A stretch of 64,000 nucleotides of DNA from Verrucomicrobiales bacterium (GTDB taxonomy: Bacteria > Verrucomicrobiota > Verrucomicrobiia > Limisphaerales > J093). The stretch lies in the NCBI GenBank assembly GCA_024233215.1, contig JACKPW010000014.1, positions 95,400 to 159,399 of the forward strand. Reading direction: 5' to 3'. Position 1 is the stretch's first letter. Each line of letters begins with the position of its first letter. The position numbers and the translations under genes are program-made. The notes beneath the pieces are model-generated. The model made no database searches and was not told the origin of the DNA. It was given only the letters and a program-made list of their open reading frames with translations. This document shows, one piece after another, positions 44,766 to 53,260 of the stretch.

Positions 44766-46772
44766 ATGCGAACCTTAAGAACAACGGCCATGCAACGAGC
44801 ATCCCGTAACTCCGATCCCACCCTCCGCTCCGCGGGCTGGCGCTGCCTCGCCGGCCTCTCGCTCAGTGCGGCGCTCCTCATCGGCGGCGCCTCCGGGCAG
44901 GCGGGGACGGCCACCCCCTCCAATCCTTACCCGGGCCTCAAACCCGTGGAGCCCCCACCGGCGGCGGCTCCCGCCGTTCCCGCGGCGCGGATGGAGCGGC
45001 CAATACCGGCGCCCGCCACCAATGCCCCCGTGGTGGTGGTGGCTCCCGCCGGGGCCGTGATCCCGCCAAACCGGATGGAGCCTCCGAAGGGGGAACCGCC
45101 CCGGTCGACGAACGAGGTGGTGGTGGAACCCGTCCCGATTCCCGCCCCTCCGCCGGTGGTGGTGGTGATCACCAACGAACCGGTGGTGCTCACCGAACCG
45201 GTCGAGGAACCCGGGCCCGCCCCGGAAACCGCCGCCGTCACCCCACCGGCGGAATCCCCGGCCCCGGCCCCGGCCCCTGAAACCGGTGGTGCCTCCGCGG
45301 TGCCTGTGGCGTCGGCCACCGGGGCCCCGCAGGTGGCCCCAATTCCGGCGGTTAGCGCGCTGCAAATGGAGCAGGATTCGAACAAGATCCTGAACCGGGT
45401 CCGGGGGGAGAACATGTACTCCTTCGAGGCGTTCAACACCGAGATCAAGATCGCGCTCGCGGCCTTCGCCAAGGCCAACAAGCTGAACATCGTGCCCGAT
45501 TCGGATGTGACCGGCACGGTGACCCTCAGCGTGCATGACCTGCCGCTGGAACAGATGATGCGCGCCCTGCTGGAGGCCAATGACTTCAGTTGGGAGGAGG
45601 ATGGCGGCCTGATCCGGGTCAAGGCGAACCGCACGGAGACCTTCAAGGTGGACTACCTCCGGCTCAGCCGCACCGGCCAGGGACAGAACAGTGCCTCGCT
45701 CTCCGCGGGAGGCAGCGGTGGCGGTCGTGGCGGCTCGTCCGGCGGCGGCGGCGGCGGTGGCGGTGGCGCGTCCGGCGGCAGCGGTGGGGGTGGCGGTGGC
45801 GCCCAAGGTGGATCCACCATCAACCTGACCGCCGACAACCCTGTCGACTTCTGGAAGGAACTGCAGGAGGAGGTTGGAAAGCTGCTGACCGCCAAGGGCA
45901 AGGAGACCATGGCGGTCAACATGACCGCCGGCATGATCCAGATCACCGACCGGCCCTCGGCCCTGCGCCGGGTGGCCCGATACCTCAGCGACATGGAGGC
46001 CGGCGTGGAACGGCAGGTCGACCTCGAGGTGAAGCTCTATGATGTGATGTTGGATGACGAGTTCCAGTTGGGAATCGACTGGGAGATGGCGGCGCAAGCT
46101 GGTTCCGCGGCGCTCCTGCCGGGCGGTTCCACGATTGTGAACGCCCCCATTGGCGGGCTGACTCCCAGTGCGTCCACGCTCAACCTCAGCGGTACCTGGA
46201 CTTTTCAGGACGGCCAGGTCTCCGCCGTCTTGCAGGCGATGCAGCAACAGGGAGAGGTCAAGGTCATTTCCAAGCCGCGCATCCGCACCATGAACAACCA
46301 GACCGCCCTGATCAAGGTCGGCACCGAGACCCCGTTCTTCTCCCAGAGCAGTACCATCGTTCCGGGGGTCAATTCCTCGGGATCGACCGTCCTCCAGGAT
46401 GACGAGGTCACCACGATCACCGTCGGCACCATCCTCTCCATCACCCCTCAGATCGCGGAGGACGAGTGGATCACCCTCGACATCTCCCCGGTGCTCACCA
46501 GTCTCGTTGCGGTGGAACTGTCCCCGACCGAGACCACCACGGCCCCCGTGCTGGACATCAAGCAGGCGTCCACCATCGTCCGGGTCCGCAACGGCTCAAC
46601 CATCGTCATGGGCGGGCTCATCCAGGATTCCAAGAGCCGCACGGTCCGGAAGATCCCGATTGCCGGCGACATCCCGCTCCTTGGGAAGCTGTTCCAGGGG
46701 CGTTATGAGGCCTCCCGCAAGAAGGAGTTGGTCATTTTCGTGACCCCCCGCATTGTGCAGGACGAGCTGTAG
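44766..46772 (+). CDS. gspD: Secretin (GspD/PilQ family)
   Basis: A 668-residue outer membrane channel protein. Signal peptide (about 1-46), then a 150-residue proline-rich segment. An N0/STN-like domain follows (about 215-300: IKIALAAFAKANKLNIVPDS), then a glycine-serine run (about 315-355), a secretin N domain (about 358-430) and the secretin barrel (about 430-668) with EVKVISKPRIRTMNNQTALI, VGTETPFF and VMGGLIQDSK, IPLLGKLFQ and the ending KKELVIFVTPRIV. The proline-rich and glycine-rich parts are unusual and could span a thick envelope layer. The start at 44766 is preferred to 44790 but neither has a clear ribosome site. Confidence 0.9.
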   Translation: MRTLRTTAMQRASRNSDPTLRSAGWRCLAGLSLSAALLIGGASGQAGTATPSNPYPGLKPVEPPPAAAPAVPAARMERPIPAPATNAPVVVVAPAGAVIPPNRMEPPKGEPPRSTNEVVVEPVPIPAPPPVVVVITNEPVVLTEPVEEPGPAPETAAVTPPAESPAPAPAPETGGASAVPVASATGAPQVAPIPAVSALQMEQDSNKILNRVRGENMYSFEAFNTEIKIALAAFAKANKLNIVPDSDVTGTVTLSVHDLPLEQMMRALLEANDFSWEEDGGLIRVKANRTETFKVDYLRLSRTGQGQNSASLSAGGSGGGRGGSSGGGGGGGGGASGGSGGGGGGAQGGSTINLTADNPVDFWKELQEEVGKLLTAKGKETMAVNMTAGMIQITDRPSALRRVARYLSDMEAGVERQVDLEVKLYDVMLDDEFQLGIDWEMAAQAGSAALLPGGSTIVNAPIGGLTPSASTLNLSGTWTFQDGQVSAVLQAMQQQGEVKVISKPRIRTMNNQTALIKVGTETPFFSQSSTIVPGVNSSGSTVLQDDEVTTITVGTILSITPQIAEDEWITLDISPVLTSLVAVELSPTETTTAPVLDIKQASTIVRVRNGSTIVMGGLIQDSKSRTVRKIPIAGDIPLLGKLFQGRYEASRKKELVIFVTPRIVQDEL

Positions 46773-46804
46773 ACACCGGTTCTCCGGCACACGCTCGCCA
46801 CGCA

Positions 46805-46826
46805 GAGCCCGGCTTCGGCCGGGCTC
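46805..46826 (+). terminator. Terminator hairpin of the secretion operon
   Basis: GAGCCCGGC (46805-46813), loop TTCG, GCCGGGCTC (46818-46826): a perfect 9-base stem with a UUCG tetraloop, 32 bases after the secretin stop. The following CTCTCG is only weakly T-rich, but the stem is very stable. Confidence 0.65.
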
Positions 46827-46970
46827 CTCTCGTACCGGGGTGCGCCACACGTTCCCGTCGGCCTCGCCTGCTGTCATCAGCCGCCATGCCCTCCCATGGG
46901 GTCATGTCGCAGCGCACGCCGGGGCGGTTTTGCGTCGACGATTTCCTGCGGTTCGCTCAGAACTCTGCCG

Positions 46971-48827
46971 GTGACACTCAACCGCAGCACCATCCTCAAG
47001 GAAGCCTGGCGACGTTTCCGCGCTGACTGGCCGCAACTGCTCGTGGCGGATTTTCTCGCACGCGCGGTTGCGGTGATGATCCTGGTCCCCGGTGTGGGAT
47101 TTCTGTTGCGGGCCTTTCTGAAGACCACGGACACCGGGGTGCTCGCGGACGCGGCGATTCTCTCCGTTCTCCTGCACCCCCTGGGATGGCTGGCGTTGGT
47201 GACGTTGAGTGCCGCCTGGCTGGGGATCGTGTTCTTCGAGGTTGGTCAGTTGGTGGTGATCGCCTCCGCTCCCGCCGGCCCCGCCCGGCTGACCTGGCTG
47301 GACGCGCTCTGCCACACGGCCCGGCGATTCCGGGAACTGGTGGTGCTGGGGGGCGTCGTGGTGATCCGGTTGCTGGTGTTGGCGCTGCCTTTTGCGACCG
47401 CGGTGGGGCTGCTGTACCTGTTGTTCCTGCGCCGGTATGACATCAACTACTACCTTTCAGCCCGGCCTCCCGCCTTCCTCGGTGTGGCCCTGGCCACGAC
47501 CCTGCTGCTGGTGGGGTTGGGGATTCTGGTGGCGAGCCGGATGGCCTCCTGGCTGCTCGCGATCCCCCTGGTGTTGCTGGAAACCAGGGGGGGGAGGGAG
47601 GCGCTGGAACTGAGCGCGCGGAGGACCCGCGGGCATCGGCTCCGACTGGCGCTCTGGCTGGGGGCGTGGTTTGCGGCAACCGTTCTCCTGTTTACGGCGG
47701 TCGGCGGATTGACGGCGCTCATGGCTGACCTTGTGATTCCTTGGGCCAACCCGGGGGGCCTGTCGTTGGCGGTGAGCGTCGGTGGGTTGCTGGCTCTTGG
47801 GGGGCTGGCCAACCTCATGGTCTCGGTCCTCAGCACCCTCCTGCTGCCTCTCTGCCTGGCTGGACTCCACCGGGCCCTGGGGGGTGCCGGGGGTGAGGGA
47901 ATCCCGCGACACCACCTGCCCCGCTGGCTGCGCGGGCGACTGGGTCCGGGGTTGGCCGGCCTGTTCCTGCTCTTGGCCGGCCTGGGGGGGTATTCCTGCC
48001 TGCGCTTGCTGGACCCGGTTGGTGAGCCGGTGGTTATTGCCCATCGGGGAGGTGCCGCCGTCGCCCCGGAAAACACCCTTGCCGCCTTCGAACGTGCCAT
48101 CGCGGACGGGGCGGACTGGCTGGAACTGGACGTCCAGGAGAACGCCGACGGGGAGGTGGTGGTCGTCCACGATCGCGACTTCATGCGCATCGGGGCCAGC
48201 GGATTGCAGGTCGCCGACGCCACCAACGAGGCGCTGGAGCAGATCGATGCCGGCAGTTCCTTTGGCGCACGGTTTGCCGGCGAACGCGTGCCGACCCTGC
48301 GTCAGGTGCTGGATTTGGCCCGCGGCAGGGTGGGGTTGTTCATCGAACTGAAGTACTACGGCCGCCAGCAGGCGTTGGAACCCCGGGTGGTCGACCTGGT
48401 GGAGGTGGCGGACATGGCGTCAGACGTGGTGCTGATGTCACTCGATTACGCCGGGGTGCGGCGGGCTGCCGGGTTGCGGCCGGATTGGCCCCACGGACTG
48501 CTCAATGCGGTGGCGGTGGGGGATCTCACCAAACTCGACGTGGACTTTCTGGCGGTGAACGCGAAGTCGGCCTCGTTGGCCCTGATCGGGCGTGCGCATG
48601 CCAGGGGAATGAAGGTGCACGCCTGGACCATCAATGATCCCGTCCAGATGTTCGTGATGATCAGCCGGGGCCTGGACGGCCTCATCACCGACCGGGTGGC
48701 GCTGGCCCGGCAGGTCATCGCCCTGCGACGGGATCTGGGTCCGCTCGGTCGGGTGCTGCTCTGGGTCGCCGGTGAAAGCGGCCTGCTCCGTGGTAGCGGG
48801 GGATTCTCGGTGGCGGAGGATGCCTGA
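46971..48827 (+). CDS. Membrane-anchored glycerophosphodiester phosphodiesterase
   Basis: A 618-residue protein. The first 340 residues hold about six to seven membrane helices (GPDPase membrane-domain type). The catalytic GDPD domain (about 350-600) begins VVIAHRGGAAVAPENTLAAF, with the His-Arg and Glu of the active site, then WLELDVQENADGEVVVVHD with the second His, and later GLITDRVAL. It should hydrolyse glycerophosphodiesters or related lipid products. GTG 46971 is chosen for the start because the frame upstream (ATG 46896) would precede the first helix with an unlikely cysteine-rich leader. Confidence 0.87.
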   Translation: MTLNRSTILKEAWRRFRADWPQLLVADFLARAVAVMILVPGVGFLLRAFLKTTDTGVLADAAILSVLLHPLGWLALVTLSAAWLGIVFFEVGQLVVIASAPAGPARLTWLDALCHTARRFRELVVLGGVVVIRLLVLALPFATAVGLLYLLFLRRYDINYYLSARPPAFLGVALATTLLLVGLGILVASRMASWLLAIPLVLLETRGGREALELSARRTRGHRLRLALWLGAWFAATVLLFTAVGGLTALMADLVIPWANPGGLSLAVSVGGLLALGGLANLMVSVLSTLLLPLCLAGLHRALGGAGGEGIPRHHLPRWLRGRLGPGLAGLFLLLAGLGGYSCLRLLDPVGEPVVIAHRGGAAVAPENTLAAFERAIADGADWLELDVQENADGEVVVVHDRDFMRIGASGLQVADATNEALEQIDAGSSFGARFAGERVPTLRQVLDLARGRVGLFIELKYYGRQQALEPRVVDLVEVADMASDVVLMSLDYAGVRRAAGLRPDWPHGLLNAVAVGDLTKLDVDFLAVNAKSASLALIGRAHARGMKVHAWTINDPVQMFVMISRGLDGLITDRVALARQVIALRRDLGPLGRVLLWVAGESGLLRGSGGFSVAEDA

Positions 48828-48828
48828 A

Positions 48829-48870
48829 CGAGTCGGGCGGGGAGGGGACGGCCGTTCGCCCGGGGACTCG
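48829..48870. terminator. Hairpin between convergent genes
   Basis: CGAGTC (48829-48834) and GACTCG (48865-48870) with an inner GGGCG/CGCCC pairing after a 3-base bulge. Lies between the ends of the phosphodiesterase and dehydrogenase genes. No T tract. Confidence 0.35.
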
Positions 48871-48878
48871 GGTTGTGC

Positions 48879-49880
48879 TCAGGTGAGCACGGAACCCGCG
48901 GAAAATGGCCGGCCTTCTGCCAGCGCCTGCAGGTTTCCCACCGTGGTCCGGGCAATGTCCGACAACGCCTCGTGGGTGAGAAACGCCTGGTGCGAGGTGA
49001 TCAGCACGTTCGGGAAGGTGAGCAACCGGGCGAGTTCGTCGTCCTGCAACACCTGCCCTGACAGGTCCTCAAAGAAGATGCCCTCCTCCTCCTCGTACAC
49101 ATCCAGGGCCACGCCACCGAGACGCCCCGTCTTCAAGGCCCGGATGAGCGCCCGGGTGTCCACCAGCGCCCCTCGACTCACATTGACCAGAATCACACCG
49201 GGTTTCATCGCGGCCAGGGTTTCCTCCCGGATGATGTGCCGCGTTTCCGGGGTCAGCGGAATGTGCAGGGAGATTACGTCGCTCCGCGTCGCCAGTGTGC
49301 CGGGGTCGACGTATTCCACCCCCTGCCGGGCCGCCCAGGCCGGATCGGGAAACGGGTCGTGCGCCAGCACGGTCAGGCCGAACCCGCCCAGAATCTGCGC
49401 TACAATCCGGCCGATCTTCCCCGTGCCGATGATCCCCGCCGTCTTTCCGTGCAGATCGAACCCGACCAGTCCGTTGAGTGAGAAGTTCAACTCGCGCACC
49501 CGGTTGTACGCGCGATGGATCCTGCGATTCAACGTCAGGAGGAGAGCCACGGCGTGTTCCGCCACGGCGTGCGGGGAATAGACCGGCACCCGGGTCACGG
49601 TGATCCCCCTCTCCTTCGCGGCGTCCAGGTCGACATTGTTGAAGCCGGTGCAGCGCAGGGCGACCAGCCGGATGCCCTGCCGGCCGAGTTCCTCCAGGCA
49701 CGGCCGATCCAACTGGTCGTTCACAAACACGCACACCGCCTGGGTGCCCGCCGCCAGCGGGGCCGTGTCCCGCGTCAGCCGGAACTCCAGGAATCGCCAG
49801 TCAATCCCGGCGCCTTCCGAAGCCCGCAGCAGGGCCTCCCGGTCGTAGGGTTTCGTGTCGAAGACTGTGGTCTGAATCAT
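48879..49880 (-). CDS. D-2-hydroxyacid dehydrogenase (D-lactate dehydrogenase-like)
   Basis: A 333-residue NAD enzyme. GIIGTGKIGRIVAQIL is the Rossmann motif, RCTGFNNVDL the substrate loop, VNVSRGALVDT holds the conserved arginine, VALDVYEEE the glutamate region and SHQAFLT the catalytic histidine. The EEEEGIFFEDLSG segment is characteristic of fermentative D-lactate dehydrogenases (LdhA), so lactate/pyruvate is the likely pair. It is followed on the same strand upstream by the HAD gene, 27 bases away. Confidence 0.88.
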   Translation of the reverse strand: MIQTTVFDTKPYDREALLRASEGAGIDWRFLEFRLTRDTAPLAAGTQAVCVFVNDQLDRPCLEELGRQGIRLVALRCTGFNNVDLDAAKERGITVTRVPVYSPHAVAEHAVALLLTLNRRIHRAYNRVRELNFSLNGLVGFDLHGKTAGIIGTGKIGRIVAQILGGFGLTVLAHDPFPDPAWAARQGVEYVDPGTLATRSDVISLHIPLTPETRHIIREETLAAMKPGVILVNVSRGALVDTRALIRALKTGRLGGVALDVYEEEEGIFFEDLSGQVLQDDELARLLTFPNVLITSHQAFLTHEALSDIARTTVGNLQALAEGRPFSAGSVLT

Positions 49881-49907
49881 GATCGCCCGCCTCGGTGGTG
49901 CGGCTTG

Positions 49908-50690
49908 TCAGGTTGGTTCCGCCTGAAGAATCCGGCGCAGTGCCTCCTCCACGCCGTGGCCGCAGGGTCGCCGGCAGAGGTAACCCCCGTGTTCCCGCAC
50001 GGCCGCCTGCACTTCCGGCACGGCGTTCGCGGGTGCGGCGAGATGCCCGGCAACCTCGGGATCGAGCATCGGCAGGTCGTTCACGTGATCCCCGGCGGCA
50101 AAGGTCCCTTCGGCGGTCACCCCGAGGCGCGACGCAATCTCCGCCAGGGCCGTGCCCTTGCTGTAGCCCACGTGGGCAAAGCGGGCGTACACGTCGTTCC
50201 GCACCACCTGCACGTCGCCGGCCTGGCGACAGTAGCGGGCCAGGTAGTCGCAGATTGCCTCCGCATCGGCGGTGCGACGGGCGATCAGGCAGAACGGCGA
50301 ATACGGATCCTGGTACACGTCCGCGTCGTAGCGGTCGTTGATCCAGCGGGCCAGGTGCGGCAGGTCCGGGCGCAGCCGCTCGAAGAGCCGGGCATGATCC
50401 TCCGTGCAACGCTCGTTCCAATCCGCCAACGGTTCGTAGCGGTGGTCGCGATGCACATAGATCTCACGTTCCACCAGCACCAGGTAATCCGGCCGCACCT
50501 GCATTCGGGCTCGTGCCATGCCTTCCATCAGGCTGGTCAGGTCGCGGCCGGTGTTGATTACCCAGGTGGCCCCCTGTTGTTGCAGATCGCCCAGCAGTTG
50601 CTGGAGGCTGACCGGCACCGGTGGGTCTTCATGATCCGCGTGCAGGGTGCCGTCGAAGTCGGTTGAAATCAGTCGAATGGGCAGGTCCAT
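49908..50690 (-). CDS. HAD-IIB family sugar phosphatase-like protein
   Basis: A 260-residue haloacid dehalogenase-type hydrolase. STDFDGTLHAD near the start is motif I (nucleophile Asp), WVINTGRDL is motif II, and GTALAEIASRLGV...GDHVNDLPML contain the motif III lysine region and motif IV acid pair. The C2B-type cap lies between, as in sucrose- or mannosyl-phosphate phosphatases. The substrate is unknown. ATG 50690 is the start; upstream codons are not homologous. It shares a promoter region with the divergent LacI regulator. Confidence 0.82.
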   Translation of the reverse strand: MDLPIRLISTDFDGTLHADHEDPPVPVSLQQLLGDLQQQGATWVINTGRDLTSLMEGMARARMQVRPDYLVLVEREIYVHRDHRYEPLADWNERCTEDHARLFERLRPDLPHLARWINDRYDADVYQDPYSPFCLIARRTADAEAICDYLARYCRQAGDVQVVRNDVYARFAHVGYSKGTALAEIASRLGVTAEGTFAAGDHVNDLPMLDPEVAGHLAAPANAVPEVQAAVREHGGYLCRRPCGHGVEEALRRILQAEPT

Positions 50691-50882
50691 GTAAGCTTGT
50701 GTGCCTTCCCTGGTGAAGGGCGCCTTCAAGAGTCCGACCCCCGCGCCTGCCGGTCAAAGCCTTTCTCCCGGCCTGCTCGCCATGCCGGGGTTCAAAAACA
50801 GTAGGCTTGCATGTTGCCCGTGTTTGTGAAACTTATGTCCCGTGCATGGTCGCCCCAAAAGCGTTGAACCGGGAGTTCTGAC

Positions 50883-51905
50883 GTGATCCGTCTCAAGGAC
50901 ATTGCCGAGCGCGTGGACGTCTCCGTGATGACCGTGTCACGGGTGATGCGGGACACCCCCAACATTGCGCCGGCCACGCGTCGCCGGGTGCTGCGGGTGG
51001 CCCGGGAGCTGGGTTATGTACCCGACGCCGCCGCGCGTGGGTTGCGGCTCCAGAACACGCATTTGCTGGGACTCGTGCTGCCGGCCCTGGGGGATCCTGC
51101 CTGGGCGGCCATTGCCTCGGCGCTCGAAGCGGTCTGGGCACCGAGCGGTTATGATCTGGCGATGGCCTGTTCGCACCAGGACGAGGAGTCGGAGGAGGCG
51201 AGGATCGCGCGCCTGATGGGACGCCGCGTCGAGGGCCTCTTCGTTGCCCCACTCGCGCGCGCGCAGAAGATCGGTGGCGTCTATCGGCAGTTGCGGGAGC
51301 AGGGGATCCGGGTGGTGGTGCTGGGGCCCCGACCGGAACATCTCGGCGGTTTTCCGGCGGTGACGGTCAACGACCGGGCCGGCATGGCGCTGGCCGTGGC
51401 GCACCTGCTGGGGTTGGGCCACCAACGGATCGCCTTCCTTGCGGGACCCGAGTACTCCTCGTTGGCCGGCCCGCGCCTGGAAGGGTATCGGGCAGCCCTG
51501 GCTTCCCGGCAAATTCCGGTTCGGGAGGAACTCATCGTGCCGGCGGGTGCCACGGTGGAGGATGGGGCCGTGGCGGCACGACGCTTGCTGGAGCGGAAGG
51601 TGGAGTTCACGGCCATCATGGCCTTCAGTGATCCGCTGGCGGTGGGGGCGCTGCGGGAATTGACCGCGGCGGGGTTGGAGGTGCCCCGGCAGATTTCGAT
51701 CCTGGGATATGCCAACCATCCTTGCAGCGAATTCTCCAGCCGTCCGCTGAGCACGGTGGATACCGACATCGAGGCTCAGGCACGAGCCGCGGCACGGGTG
51801 ATGTCCGATCTGATTGCCGGCGAGCGGGGGCGGGATCAACGGGTGGAACCCCGATTGATCTGCCGTGACTCCTGCGCGCCCGTGCGCCCCGCTACGGCGT
51901 CGTAG
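50883..51905 (+). CDS. LacI family transcriptional regulator
   Basis: A 340-residue repressor-type protein starting with GTG. The helix-turn-helix is at residues 4-24 (LKDIAERVDVSVMTVSRVM), the hinge helix at about 45-58, and the periplasmic-binding-like effector domain from about 60 (VLPALGDPAWAAIASALE, then LGLGHQRIAFLAGP, then FSDPLAVGALREL). It likely responds to a sugar; targets unknown, perhaps itself and the divergent HAD gene. Its last 14 bases overlap convergent panB. Confidence 0.9.
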   Translation: MIRLKDIAERVDVSVMTVSRVMRDTPNIAPATRRRVLRVARELGYVPDAAARGLRLQNTHLLGLVLPALGDPAWAAIASALEAVWAPSGYDLAMACSHQDEESEEARIARLMGRRVEGLFVAPLARAQKIGGVYRQLREQGIRVVVLGPRPEHLGGFPAVTVNDRAGMALAVAHLLGLGHQRIAFLAGPEYSSLAGPRLEGYRAALASRQIPVREELIVPAGATVEDGAVAARRLLERKVEFTAIMAFSDPLAVGALRELTAAGLEVPRQISILGYANHPCSEFSSRPLSTVDTDIEAQARAAARVMSDLIAGERGRDQRVEPRLICRDSCAPVRPATAS

Positions 51906-52674
51906 GCGCCCCGTTTGCCACCTCCTGAGCCCACGCTTCCACGGCGTCGCGGATGCCCGCGAATGCCTGGAAGTTGGGTTTCACGAATCGCGGCGTGAAC
52001 CAGGGGAACGTGCCCACCAGATCATTCGTCACCAATACCTGCCCGTCGCAATCCGGGCCGGAACCGATCCCTATCGTGGGAATCTCGAGTCGTTTGGACA
52101 ACTCGGCGGCGACCGGCGGGGTCACCAGTTCCAACACCACGGCAAATGCGCCCGACGCCTGCAATGCCAGGGCGTCCGCCACCAGGGCCTCGCGTTCCGG
52201 CTCCGTCTTCCCCTTGATCCGGTAACGGCCTTCTTCGTGGATGTGCTGCGGTAACATGCCGAGGTGACCCAGGAACGGGATGCCTGCCTCGACGATGGCC
52301 TGCACCTGCGGCAGGATGCCGCGTCCGCCCTCCGCCTTGACCGCTTCCGCTCCCGCGGCGACAAGCCTTCGGGCACTGACCAAAGCCTGTTCCGGTGTGT
52401 CGTAGCTGTTCGCGGGCAGGTCGCCCACCAGGAGGGCGCACGGTTTGGCGCGGGCCGCCGCCGCGACGTGATGCTCCATGTCAGCCAGCGTGACGTGCGT
52501 GGTATCCGGATAACCCAGCACCACCATGCCGAGGGAATCGCCCACCAGGATCAACGGGATGCCCGCCTCGTCCAGCAGTCGGGTCATCGGGTGGTCATAG
52601 GCCGTCAGCGTCGGAATCCGGCGGCGGCCCTTCCAGCTTCGCAGTTCGGCGGCGGTGATCTTCGCACGTTCCAT
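51892..52674 (-). CDS. panB: 3-Methyl-2-oxobutanoate hydroxymethyltransferase
   Basis: Makes ketopantoate from 2-oxoisovalerate and methylene-THF in pantothenate synthesis. The 260-residue product has TAYDHPMTRLLDEAGIP, LVGDSLGMVVLGYPDTT with metal-binding aspartate, VKAEGG and GHLGMLPQHI, and IGIGSGPDCDGQVLV, all family signatures. The codon before ATG 52674 is GTG, so the start could be one codon earlier. Overlaps the convergent LacI gene by 14 bases. No other pan gene is nearby. Confidence 0.93.
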   Translation of the reverse strand: MERAKITAAELRSWKGRRRIPTLTAYDHPMTRLLDEAGIPLILVGDSLGMVVLGYPDTTHVTLADMEHHVAAAARAKPCALLVGDLPANSYDTPEQALVSARRLVAAGAEAVKAEGGRGILPQVQAIVEAGIPFLGHLGMLPQHIHEEGRYRIKGKTEPEREALVADALALQASGAFAVVLELVTPPVAAELSKRLEIPTIGIGSGPDCDGQVLVTNDLVGTFPWFTPRFVKPNFQAFAGIRDAVEAWAQEVANGAPTTP

Positions 52675-53260
52675 CACGGGGAAGCGTTGAACCGCGCGCT
52701 CCCGCCGACAAGTCGAAACACGTCACAAACGCGACCCCTCAGCCGTGACAATCCAAATTCAAACAGAAGGAAACGAAGGAAACGAAGGCGGGACGGAAGC
52801 AGGAACATGCCGGGGGAACGCAGGAACCGGTCCTCAGAATTCGCTCGGATGGAGGCGCGACCGATCCTGGGTCCCCCAGGGCCTGCCTCTCTTCGTTCCC
52901 TTCGGGACCTTCTGTGGACTCTCATCAGACTCCGCTGAGGCATGACCCGAACGACGGCTTCAAGGTGCGCATTTCAGGCCTTTCGATCTCGGGTTCGTAA
53001 TCTCAATCCTCATCGTAATCTCATGAACCGCATCTTTGATCGCGCGAAGCCGGAGGTCGACCCGGGGGGCGCTGGCTCTTGTGGGTAGGGCGGAAATGCT
53101 GCTCCGAGAGCATTGGGATTGCGATGACGACGAGGACTATGAGTAGGACCGGTGGGGAGTTCGCCCGGCGGCTCGATGGTGAAAGGGGGGTGAGTTGCGC
53201 ACGTTTCGAGGCGGCTTCGCCCTTGCAAGTTCCGGAAGGGGGACGTACTAACGCCCACGT
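52675..53260. other. Intergenic region with inverted-repeat element
   Basis: 586 bases without a supportable gene. It holds the inverted-repeat unit at 52763-52915; the remainder shows nothing recognisable. No ribosome site stands out before the next gene. Confidence 0.5.
52763..52915. repeat. Inverted-repeat element with ACAGAAGG arms
   Basis: The 25 bases from 52763 (start ACAGAAGG, then CGAAGG-type words) match the reverse complement of 52891-52915 (end CCTTCTGT) at 21 positions, enclosing 103 bases. The left arm itself is a GAAGGAAAC direct repeat. A whole unit of about 150 bases could fold into one long hairpin or be a small non-autonomous element. Confidence 0.55.

Noticed and set aside
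45707..45816. GGC/GGT-rich stretch looking like a microsatellite
   Set aside because: It encodes the glycine-serine linker of the secretin in frame; low complexity but coding.
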